64,000 nt of DNA from Lagopus muta. Its lineage: Eukaryota > Chordata > Aves > Galliformes > Phasianidae. The notes beneath the pieces are model-generated. The model was not told the origin of the DNA, did no database searches, and saw only the letters and a program-made list of their open reading frames with translations. The DNA lies in NCBI RefSeq assembly GCF_023343835.1, contig NC_064443.1:9052001-9116000 (forward strand), given 5' to 3'. Position numbers and translations under genes: made by a program. Shown in pieces: positions 40,070 to 57,320 of the stretch (the first letter of the stretch is position 1; every line of letters begins with the position of its first letter).

Positions 40070-42680
40070 TTACACAGAGGATAACCTCGCACTGAGTTCC
40101 TGTGTTACTGGCTTTCTTGGCACAACCAGCAGCTGTGTCATGCAATAGCCATCCGTGATGACTTTCTGGTCCACTGTGGAAATGCTGCATTTGCGCAGGC
40201 TGACGAGGCAAAGTCCTGCTGCCTTGAAGAACACGTGAATGCTGGCACTCAGGAGAATGAATGTCTGCAGGGAGGACCTTGTGATGTAGCCCGGGTGCTT
40301 GTAATTTGGCACAGATGACAGTTAGGTTGGCTGTGGTTGAAAGCAAAGAGACAGTGGTAAGAAAGAGGTAAATGGAAGTGCTGAGTGGTGGCTTCTGCGT
40401 TTTACCTGGCTGTACAGACAGCACACACACTTCCCCACCAGAATAAACACGGGGCTCAGGAGACACCAGAGCATTATGCAGTGAACAGCACGACTAAATG
40501 CTGTAGCCTGTGAAGAAAATGGTGTTTCACATCTGACCACTCAATTGATAATATAAAAACTCAGTGGAACCTTATAAAAATTGATTGGTTTAAAGCCAAT
40601 TGTTCCCAATCACTAACATTGCTTAGAAGAAAGAAGTTTGCTGCCTTTGAGGAACCTTTACAGAGATTAGCAGATCCATCATATTATAGCAAACAAACAT
40701 TTACCACTGCAGAAACCTCAACATATTTCAGGCACTTATCCCACTGAACCAGGAAGTAAGAACGTCTCTAGCTTTGATTTGTTCCCTTTGTGACATCTAA
40801 TCTCTGTCCCATCCAATTAGGGATAATAAAACACCATCTCTTTGCGTGTCCTTGGACTGAAAGGGATCCTCCCCTTCCTCTTGCCAGTCCATGAAATGGC
40901 AGTGAGAGAAATAGCCTGAATACAAAAACACTCATTATGTGCTGATTTCAGAGGGGCCTGCAGAGAGATCCAGGGGGCTAACCTGCACCTTGGCTTAGCT
41001 GATGTTTCTCATAGTTTCTAATGCACTCACACACTTCCCATGGACATACGGCCACCTCACCTTGGACCATCTGTGATGTTAAAGCTTGGGGGGAGCCTGC
41101 TCATTCTTCTAGTACTAACCCAGCATATTTTGGCTCACCTGAGTCCTGCAGTCCCTCCTCCTCATTGCTGGTCACAGCCCTGGGATCCTTTCTTGCCTCT
41201 TGGGTCTGGAAAAATAAAGCTCCAGCTGACCGTCCTGTCATCCATGTGTGAAGCTTCCTCTCAGGAGCTTTGCAATGTTTTTCTCTTGCCATCTTTTGCT
41301 TTCCAGGCCAGCTTCCTCAAATTATCATTATAATGCTAGGACTTGCTAAAATAAAATTTAAAAAAGGAACTAAGCTGCAGCAAACACACAATATCTCCTT
41401 TTTGTACTCCAAGCTAAACCAGATTCACCCTGCTTCTTCTGGCATTTTGTTCACTAGAAATCTGCTCTTACATGACCACATAAGCATTTCCACTGGCAAA
41501 AGCACAGCTGTAGTCTTTCGCCTGCCCTCTTCTCTAATCCCTGCCTGCAGTACAAATACTGCTCTGGTAATCTACTGATGCTTTCTCCTTTGCAGTCCTT
41601 AGCTGATTTCTAAATCTTACAGCAGCAACACATGAAAGTAAAATTCCAGCTCTTGACAAGACTAGATCACCAGATACCAACCACAGGAAGCGACTGCAAT
41701 CATGTTATCTTATGCCAGATCTCTCTAATCCATGCTTCTCTTGAGGTGCAGGGAATGCTAGGTACAGCACAAGGGATTACTGGCATCTCTGCTCACTGAT
41801 GAAATGCAGCTGCTGGAGGCTGAACATCATAAAAACAAAGCACTGATAAAGGGTCTAAATGCATCTGTTGAGGCCTGAGACTCACAGGGACATTCTCTTA
41901 GATCCGAGTGCCTGTGCTGGCTGTGGCATGGCAAGCAGGGAGAAGCAATTGTCTGCCTCTGTAAAATGTAAAGTGCCAAAGTAAAACAGCCACCACACAG
42001 CTTCGTCACCACCACAGCGACCTGGAGCCTGGACTGGTGGGAGCCAAAACCCACAGAAAACTCAAGTGTCACAGGACAAAGGCAAGCTTTTGTAGTTCAG
42101 ACTTCAGGCTAGGGAGCAGAAAGGTGCCGACATTCCATTCATGTCAAGAGGCCGTCCCACAAATAGTGACGGTCACTTGAGAACCTGTGGGTCTCTGAGT
42201 TGGCCTCCCTGGTACAGAGATTCTCCAACAGCAGCAGCTTCCCACTTCTTACGCAGTGCTAAATACTGGGTAATTAATTTTTACAGCTGCATTGGCAGCC
42301 TGCCGGGTAATTTTACATGATTGGTCTCAGTACTCAAATGGAAAAGATGATCCAGGGGTGAAGTAACTTCCCTGAGGCTGAAGTGAGTCAGTAACCTTGT
42401 CAGATCAAGGTCCCTCTAAATAGGGACGTTTGTAAATAATGTTTTAAACCCTAGAAATTCTATAAAAATAGAGAGCAGTGCACACAGCCAGCACAGAATG
42501 GCACAGGCCTTTGCAGAACTGACGTCTCTTCAGGAATCAAGCTTTTGTTACAGCAGCTTGTTCTGTTCTTACCAGGCTCTGAAGCCATGAGAGCGAAGGT
42601 CTGGTGTGTCTGAGATCTCCCAGCTCATGACATAAGTGCATTTGCAGCCACAGGGCCAGGCCAGACAGGCCTGTAACAGC
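40070..42680 (-). CDS. Candidate unnamed gene: four phase-0 exons with membrane-spanning segments (5' end missing)
   Basis: Four minus-strand segments, each open in one frame, are bounded by splice signals: 42573-42680 (acceptor TCCTGCAG, donor CTG|GTAAGA), 40705-40767 (weak acceptor, donor GTG|GTAAAT), 40406-40507 (acceptor TTTTCTTCACAG, donor CAG|GTAAAA) and 40070-40264 (acceptor CTCCCTGCAG, stop TAA). Lengths are 108, 63, 102 and 195 nt, all multiples of three, so every junction is phase 0, giving 155 residues. Hydrophobic stretches suitable for membrane helices appear in exon 1 (AVTGLSGLALWLQ), exon 3 (LWCLLSPVFILVG) and exon 4 (TFILLSASIHVFF, GLCLVSL), the last followed by basic residues. 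I find no start codon and do not recognise the family. A promoter could be the CpG island at 44 kb. It may be a genuine small membrane protein, a decayed gene or coincidence. Confidence 0.3.
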
Positions 42681-43829
42681 CTGCAGGACCAATAGGTTGT
42701 ATCCTGCCACTCTCCCTTGCACAGACCAGCCGCATGAGCCCCGCAGCCAGGCGGTTTTGTGGCAAAGGTGGCTGTGTCATGCTGTTGTACCCAGAATGTA
42801 TCACACAACAGGGCCCTGATGCCATGTGAGCGCTGCACGTGGGATATTTTATGGTACAGGTGACTTGCAGGCAGCTTCTTTAGCAGTCAGTCAATGCTAA
42901 AAAAGTGTCCCATAGGCATTTCGAAGAGGGGAAGCTCTCCTTGAGTCAGAACCAAACCACCTCCACATGCTTTCTGCAGGTCCATCCTGGATGTGAAGGG
43001 CCAGACGTGGTCTGCAGAGGCCCTGGGGGCTCTTTGGGCAGAAGGGCATGGCCACATACCATAGCACAACACCTTTCTCACAATCCAGCCGCCTCCCTGC
43101 AGGCACAGCGTGCTGCATATTGGCCTCAGGTCCATCTGCTTCAGTTCTTTCAAATCACAGATTTTCGCAATCCCCTCTTATCTGCTCTAAAAGGAGAAGT
43201 AAGTTCTGTATCAATAGCAACCGTATAATTTTGTGTGCATGTTTTTGAAGAGTGTTGCAAAGATACTCAGCCTTGAAGGATAAGGGTGTGTGGGCAGTGA
43301 GGTTTACTTTGCTCTATCTTGGACCACACTTTTCAATGCTTGGTGCCCCAGCAGCTGCAATTTCGATCCCAGGGAGTTATGACTCATTGTTTGCGAATCC
43401 TTGAGCCACCAAATTGAAGGTATGTCCAGCAAAACACTATCATCTAAAACTGAAATGGTTGTGGCTGGATGTTAAAGCTTCAATAATTATTCCAGTGCTC
43501 AGAACTGGTTTCATGTCCCTGCTTGAATTTCTGGCAAACAGAAAACACACTCCACAAAAAGAAAAAAAAAAAAAAGAGCTTCCAAGATAAATACACATCA
43601 AGTGCTCTCCTTTCCTGAGAAAAGCTGAGAAGTTCCGTGCAAAGATAGGAGCTCAGTTATTGCACCAAGAAACAGAGCAAGCAACATGGGACTATGCCTC
43701 AGCACGCCCTGCTGACACCAAACACAGGATCACGGCCCTGGGACTGCACTAGATATGAGGTGACTCCTAGCACCCACGTTTGCAGGGCCTTAAAGGATCA
43801 GAAAGGAAAACGCAGTGCCACTGATGACA

Positions 43830-44100
43830 GGGGTCACACCGAACCACACGGCCGGACTGATGCGCGCAGCTCCGTGCGCCAGCGGCGTAGCGCACGCTAT
43901 TCACTAAGGGGCGGGGCTGCGCTACCGCACCGCCCCCGCCGCGCTCCTCGGCTTGAGGGACGCTTGGGCGCCCCCTGGCGGCGGGATGCGGACACAAAGG
44001 GCTGGCGGGGCGAGCGCTGCAAAGCTGGGGCAGAGCGAGGGGCATGGCCGCGGAGCGCGGCACGGCAGGGAAGGCTGGCGGACGTGAGCCGTAGAGCTTG
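43830..44100. promoter_or_regulatory. Orphan CpG island between the RAB7A and RPN1 promoters
   Basis: A compact CpG-dense block with a GC box (GGGGCGGGGC near 43908-43917) stands about 4.5 kb from the RAB7A island and 2.4 kb from the RPN1 island, separated from both by CpG-poor sequence. Neither known gene uses it. Plausible transcripts leave it on the plus strand (44044 onward) and possibly the minus strand. Confidence 0.6.
43968..43981 (-). promoter_or_regulatory. CTCF-type motif in the orphan CpG island
   Basis: On the minus strand this reads CCGCCAGGGGGCGC, an excellent match to the CTCF core. It lies at the centre of the 44 kb island between two divergent housekeeping genes, a plausible insulator position. 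Confidence 0.55.
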
Positions 44101-44318
44101 GCAGGATAGCAGCCTCCCTGCGCTGCTGGCTCTGCGGAAAGGCAGAATTTAACATTTCAAGCCAAGATTTGCACTTTGTTCCCCTTATGCCTTCTCTGGC
44201 TTTGCAGGATCCAGTCTGCCAAAGGCATTTTCAAGCAGGGGTGTGATGCAAAGGGCCGGATCACACGTTAAGAGCAGTTTGAATGTTGTGTGTTATCAGG
44301 CCCTGCTAGCACTCAGAG
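44044..44318 (+). CDS. Candidate unnamed spliced transcript, two 5' exons
   Basis: An ATG in good context (44044) opens 13 codons (MAAERGTAGKAGG) ending at a donor GAC|GTGAGC (exon 44044-44083). After 124 bp, a pyrimidine-rich acceptor (GGCTTTGCAG) starts an exon 44208-44318 that continues the same frame for 36 more full codons (starting RSSLPKAFSSRG) to a donor GAG|GTACGT. A CpG island with correct splice signals and a maintained frame suggests a real transcript. I do not recognise the peptide and could not place later exons. It could equally be a non-coding RNA with a chance open frame. Confidence 0.3.
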
Positions 44319-46310
44319 GTACGTTAGTGGCAGCTGTGATCACACCCTGATTTTCTCATATAATCAAACTTGCTCAGTTCCTGTCTCCAAAGTATGGTCT
44401 GATCCTGCAACAAAACCCAAACCCAGCCGAACTGAAGCCATCTCTTCAAATGGGCAACATCCCCTTCTATGCTCAAGCATTTCACCTGCTTGCATAGATT
44501 TCTTCTACAAGCAGACCACCAGTGCTCATCTGTAGCCATTTCAGTTACATTTCTAGGAAGCATTAAACATCTAAGCAAAAAATTTCTTTTTGTACAGATA
44601 AAGCACCCTTTAGCATTGTCTCTGTGGAAGCAGGACACATTTTAAGGGCTTATGAACACAGGGCAGCAGTGAGCCCCAAACAGCCCCCTCCAGACCCACC
44701 TCTCCTGAGCCCGAACCAGAAATCACAGCATGTTTTCCTTGGCAAAAGCTGTGCATGAGTTGTGCTGATTAGCTGAAAAATGAGGTTGTAAAAATAACAA
44801 AATTGGAATTTTTTTTTTTTTCTTTTTTCCCCATCTGTTTCTCAAGGGCCTCAGCAAGGCTAAGCAAACTCAGCTGTCAGTCTTACCTATAGCCTCAGGG
44901 CTGGGACTGCAAAACCTCAATGGTCTGGGGCTAATGGAGAGAGAGGAATGCTTCTGTATCCCTCTGGCAGACTGCTCTTGCCCCTCAGGCCCAGCAGATG
45001 CTGGGCTGGCACCAGTTCCATCCCTTCCCAGTGCTCGGTGTTCCTGAGGGTGACACACTTTCCCTGCACCACATCCTTTGCAGATGGCAGAGGAGCTGAG
45101 CTACCTAGCTGGGGCATGGGGACCGGCTAAGACAAGGGATGCTGGCCCTGCAGCCTGGAACAATTAGTGTGCAGCATCTGGCCAGGGTCCCGCAGCACTT
45201 CTCATGTTTAAACCCAGCCTCTCCCTTCCTGCTTGAGCAGATGTAACCAGCAAACCTAGCCAGAGTTTCTCTTGTGCCTTCTGAGAGCCTTAACTCAGCA
45301 CAAGTAGCTGTAGCCTGGTACCACGTTACACCACATCCACACTGGGTGCAGGACAGCAGTGAGAGGGGCCTGCAAGCAAAACCTGTTCTGCAAGCAAGAA
45401 TCCTAAAAGCAGTGGCTTTTGAGCCTATGGATAAATTTAGACAATGTGGTAGAGCTGGGAGCAGATGCTACACAGACTCAGCATGACTCAATTATCACAG
45501 TTAGGAATGGATCTGAGCACGGGGTGAGCGTATCACAGCCTGACTCAGAGCTCTCTGGGGTCTGGGATGGGTCAGGTTTAGAAATGCCGTGTTTGCCAGC
45601 TAGCTCAGAGTCAGGATCTGGGCCAAATCCAACTTTTGGCCCTGGATATAACAACTGAAACCCAATTATCTTCAGACACAATGGAATGTGTATTATTTCT
45701 TTCTCTCCATTTGCCAGGAGAAATCTCCCTGAGGGAGAGAGGGGAAATAAAGGCAGTCTGGAGTTCATTTACTCCCTGTGACACAGACGCTGGGGTTGGA
45801 GGAAGGGCAGGGACAGCTGCTCCTGGAGAGGACACTTCCACACAAAACCCACACGGACACCCAGAGGGAGCCCTAAAATGCAGCAGTGCTGTGCAAAGCC
45901 TGGATCAGAGCCAGCAGGCTGCTTCAGAGGTGATGCTGTTCAGAACGTAACACACCAGGAAATGTCCCACTTCGTTTCACCGCTGCCAAGGGGCCGTGTG
46001 ACTCCAGCTCCAAACTCATGTAGGAAATCCGCTTCCGATCCGACCCTTGGCAACCTCAGCCCAATTCAGAGCATTATCTCTGCAGCTCGCGTCAACATAT
46101 TAAACCAAGGCCAGGGCCTGAAGCACGTTATGAAAACACTCACGGCCCGTTGTCCCGCGGGGTCGCACCCACAGCGGTCACGGCAGACAACATCGCCCTC
46201 CGCTTTTCTCTGCAACGCGGACAGCACAAAGCACCACGCCTCCGGCCCCGTTTTTTTACTCAGGCACTCGCAAGGCCACCTTCCCCGCCGGGGGCCTCAC
46301 GCGCTGCCGG
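44319..46310. other. Spacer upstream of RPN1
   Basis: About 2 kb with no gene I can support. Open frames on the plus strand at 45636-45950 and 45878-46519 run into the RPN1 CpG island and have no recognisable similarity. If the transcript starting at 44044 is real, its later exons could lie here. Confidence 0.5.
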
Positions 46311-46410
46311 GCGCCGCCATCGCGCGTCTCCTATGCCGCTGGGCGCCGCCATCTTGTGCCCTCCCCGTACAGCGCGGGCGCCGCCATCTTGTGCCCTCCC
46401 CGTGCACGCG
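46311..46410 (+). promoter_or_regulatory. RPN1: RPN1 promoter with tandemly repeated YY1 sites
   Basis: Two near-identical 35-bp units each carry GCCGCCATCTTG (46345-46356 and 46380-46391), the YY1 consensus. A degenerate third copy (GCGCCGCCATCGCG, 46311-46324) lies before them. The final unit ends a few bases before the start codon at 46417. YY1 sites near the start are common in TATA-less housekeeping promoters, so transcription probably starts inside this array. Confidence 0.65.
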
Positions 46411-46416
46411 TCGGCC

Positions 46417-53267
<6,851 letters not shown>

Positions 53268-53646
53268 CTCTCCAGTATAGCAGTCAGGTGAAGGGGAGAG
53301 GCGTGAAAGAAGATGAGAAGCCTGGGAGTAGATACACTTTGAGCCAAAACTCCTTCCCAGAAAAATTAAGGAAAAAAGTTGATGTGAAAAATATCTGCAA
53401 GTATGTTTTATTTTTAGATTGTTCTGTCGAGCCTGTCTGCTCAGCAACATCTGCTGTGCAGGGGACCACAGTATCATACTGTTTGGCTGGTAACAGGATT
53501 TCTTTCCTAGAAGTGAGACTCAGCCTGGTGACAGAAGTCTCCTGCTTTCAGTTTTCCCTGTATAGATGTGCCCTGATGAAGCTGACACAGCCAGCCAGTC
53601 TGAGCACAGACATGCTCACGGCAAATCAAAATGTGTCTCCAGAAAG

Positions 53647-53652
53647 AATAAA
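53647..53652 (+). terminator. RPN1: RPN1 poly(A) signal
   Basis: AATAAA 380 bp after the RPN1 stop codon gives a compact 3' UTR. Confidence 0.8.
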
Positions 53653-55464
53653 AGAACCCTTTGTTCTACTTTGAGATAAAACTGCCACTGCCTTGCCTTT
53701 CCATGGTGGGACAGAGAGGGGGTGGATGAGGTGCTGGGTGTCTCCGTCCCTGCCTATAGTCCAGGAACACACAGCTCTGCCACCCTGCACAGCCCTGACT
53801 GAGGCAGGAGAGCTGAGCCCTCCTTTCCTAAAGATATGCACACACTTAAACCCTCCCAGGGAACAAAAACACAACACACCACTACTCTGCAGCTGGGCAC
53901 ACCCCGGCCCTTCCAGACCACTGCTACTGCCTGTCACTTCCCTGACAGTCCACTCACCATGATGGAATGCAGTCCTCTGCTAAACAAACACAACTTTTTA
54001 CTCTCCCAGAGCTTTTTTTCTTACCTGCTGGAAGGGCACATGTTTTTGGCAGGCCTCAGAAACATCAGTAAACTCCAGTTTCAGCTCTTGCTGTTGCCCA
54101 GGGCTCTGGGCTGGTGGCTGAGGAAGCAGACAGTTTTCAAGGTGCCAATTAGTGCATACTTATTTCCCTTTTTAAAAAACATTGGGTGAGGAAAGGGAGA
54201 AAGAGAGTTTCACCACACCTATGATAATTGCACCTGGCCCCACATCCTGCCCAGGGGCTTTTCCATGCCCCAGAATCCCAGGCAAGCAGAACTGGAGCAC
54301 AAGGAGCGAGCTCAGCTCAGGGCTTCTCAGTCTGCCTGACAAACAACTAAATGCCCAGTAGATCATCATTAATCCATAATGCCAAAATATACAGGGCATG
54401 GGGAAATACCAGCCGCTCCTAAAGCCAGACAGGACTGCCTGCTGCATCTGAGGTGTTGTAATCAGGTCCAGGCGATGGAGAAGAACTATCAAACTGCTGA
54501 TCTGAGAGGTATTGTTAATTTCTTATTTCCCCTTTGAAGGGAAAGGCAGTACCACTCTTCTGCCCTGATCCCTCCTAGCAGCCTTGTCCCTGGTGAGTAC
54601 AGCAGTGTCTGTCACACCCATCACATCAGAAGTCTGTGGGGATACACAGTGTGTCACTGTCCGTTCCTCCCTCTCCCAGGAGCTCTGCTTGATCACTGCC
54701 ACGGCTCAGCCCTCGTGCCTGCTGGGTAGCTTCAGATCCTGCATGTTAAAGGAAGCTTTGATTGCAGAGATGGCTGCTATAAATAGGGATAAATGCAGAC
54801 AGCCCCAGAAAAAGAGGCCTCTGGTCCCTGAGGAGAGCTGCCCCAGTTCCAGTGTCTGAGGATAAAGTGGCCACTAGAACAAGCAATGCTTTGCTGTTCT
54901 ACACCCTGCTGCCCTCCTTGGGAAGCCACTGCCCCTGGTGCTGTGCAAACCCAGCACTGCTCCTTGAGCCAGCTCTTGCACGTGGAAGGGGCAACCCCAG
55001 GCAGGTGGTCCAGGGTTAGGTTGTGTGTGTAGCCCCTAGGCTGCTACAGAGCCACAGCATGGAGGCACCCTGAGCCCTAAAGCATGCAACCTCACAAAAT
55101 AGGACAGCTGAGTTTCCACAACCTGTGACCATAGCCTACAGTAACACATACATCATAAACATCACCCACAATCGTTCAGCAGCAGAGTGACCTAGAAATC
55201 AGAGCAATTTCTGGATTCCTGCAAACTTACTCCTGACAATACACTAGAAAAGGAGAAAGAAAAAATAAAACAGCACCTACTGGGAGCTCAGAGCCTGGAG
55301 AAGAGCTGGAGCAGCAGCATCTGATGGTAACAAATAGGTCAACCAGGGCTGCAGCTGTTTGGCAAGTTTAAAAGGAGAGGCCTCCGGCCTGAGAGGTGGG
55401 GTCAAAACTAACGTACATTGTTTTGCAAAAGCCCCACTGCAGGTGGGTTTCTGGCTAGCTGATC

Positions 55465-55477
55465 CTCCCCCTGGTGG
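55465..55477 (-). promoter_or_regulatory. CTCF-type motif downstream of RPN1
   Basis: On the minus strand this reads CCACCAGGGGGAG, a good match to the CTCF core, 1.8 kb past the RPN1 poly(A) signal. It is a plausible boundary between housekeeping RPN1 and the regulated GATA2 domain. Confidence 0.45.
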
Positions 55478-57224
55478 CTGACGTTTCTCAGGTGTTGCTG
55501 AAGAAGCAGTCCTCATCAGGAGAGGGATCGAGGAGCTCAATCTCTCTGCTGTGTGGCTCAGATTGTACTTGCTTTCCTCCTGCACCCACTGTGTCCTTCA
55601 CTGCTGCCAACTCAGCCGCAGCCATTGTCCACTCTGCCACCAGGATCCACCTGAGCTGTTGTTTTCCAAGGGTATCCCTTATTTCTTCCAGGCTTGGCTG
55701 CTTATCAAATGCACAGAGCTGGAGCCAAAAAGGTTCCCAAAGCATCTCAGTCAGCACTGTGCAGGGAGGAAGGCATTGCCAGGGAAGAATCCAGGGAACT
55801 TAGGCTTGAGGATTCCTGGGATTCTTTCCTTCAGCTGTGCTGGAGACATCTTACATGAGATATGGGGGGTCCCAGGTGGAGCCTCTGGCTGATGGAGAAG
55901 ACCTCTATGGTCCTGTTGAAGCAGAGCTGGGCTTTTTCTATGCCACTCTGCACAGAAGCTTTTTTGGGCTAGGAATTTCACTTGTGATCTTGTTCAGAGC
56001 AAATTGCCTGGGGAAGCTGTGGGGAATTGGGAGACATGTGACAGGGGAATTGCAGAGCAGCAGAGGGAAAAGGAAAGCTTGGATGAAGGAGCATGTAGAC
56101 CCTGCAGCAGATTAGCGTCCCATGGGTAATTAAAGCTGAACTCCGCTGGGACTCTGATTAGTTTTGATCCTATGCAGAATGTGGAACCAAAAGGTTGGAA
56201 GGGCCGCTATTTGCCTCCACAGGAAAGGGAACAACACTAAGAGAGAAGGAAAAAAGAGTATGTTGAAGAAGGAAAAGGAAACCACACAAACACACAAGAT
56301 TTGCCGGTGAAAGCGAGAGGCCATGATTTCAGGTCACTGGCTCAGCACAGCCGCTGCCTGGCAGGGTGGCACTGGGCTGCCCAGGCTGCATGCTGGGCCC
56401 TGCTGTCCCCTGGGCCCTGCTATCCCCACCCTGCCCTTCACACTGCTGCAGGACAGCTGGTGCTGCTGCACTGCTGCATCCCAGAGGATATCTTTTCCCT
56501 ATTTGTCTCTGATCTCCCAGTCTGCCCCAGCCAGTCACCAGTGTGCCCAGTACAGAGGATGCTCAACACCATCCAGTGCAGAGCAATGACCAGGAGAGCA
56601 CTGTGAGTGCTCTGGGCCACCGCGGCCTGCCTGGCTGCTGCTGCTGCTACACGAGGACAGGCAGTGCATGCTGCTCCTGCTCCCCTGCCATCGTGCTGTG
56701 GGCCACGTCCCAGTGCAGGACAGTGTTACAATGGAGACCAACGTCCTGATGGATGATGACGTGCTGTTGGAGGATGACCACCTAAAACGGTGTCTCAGTG
56801 GAAGGTGACATCCTGGCAGAGGCAGCACCCAGAGGCCACATCCAGACTGAACAGCAGCACCAGGAGGGAAGGCAGAAGGCCGGTGATGCAGCTGGGACCC
56901 GCAGCAACACCGCCATGGCACCACGCTGCCATCGCCACCACTAGAGGCCGACAGCGCCCAGGCGGGCCATGCTGCCATGGCAACCACCCCATCCCACCAT
57001 CACCTCACCCCACAGCTTGGTGGTGCCATTGCTGCACGGCCCCCAAGGCAGCAGGCATCTTCCTTTCTTCTATTTTTTTCTTTTTTTCAATTTTATTTTT
57101 TCTTTCCCCTCCCGCTCCTCCTTATCCAATTTGTCTTCGAGGCTGACATGAGAGAAAACCCCAAATGACAGCGCCTGCCCGGCACAGTTTTACCACAGTA
57201 TCCTGAAAAAGGCATCTGGCGAGC

Positions 57225-57320
57225 TGATAGTGCAGGGGGGCTCCGGGCGGGAGCCCCGGCCGGAAGCGCAGGCCCGGCGGCGGTTGCGGGGCCGATGCTT
57301 CAGCAAGGGCAGCAAACAGG
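57225..57320. promoter_or_regulatory. Small isolated CpG-rich patch
   Basis: About 95 bp with unusually dense CpG, containing CCCGGCCGGAAGCG with an ETS-type core CCGGAAG, in CpG-poor surroundings. It could be a minor promoter, for example of an enhancer or long non-coding RNA. No gene is recognised next to it. Confidence 0.3.

Noticed and set aside
41827-42040. Hydrophobic minus-strand frame (VAVVVTKLCGGCFTLALYIL) considered as an extra exon of the 40-42.7 kb candidate gene
   Set aside because: It has a good acceptor, but its only plausible donor breaks phase 0 with the next candidate exon, so it was left out of the model.
42887-43153. Minus-strand frame considered as the first exon of the same candidate gene
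   Set aside because: Two frames are open here and the available donors do not fit phase 0; coding status cannot be judged.
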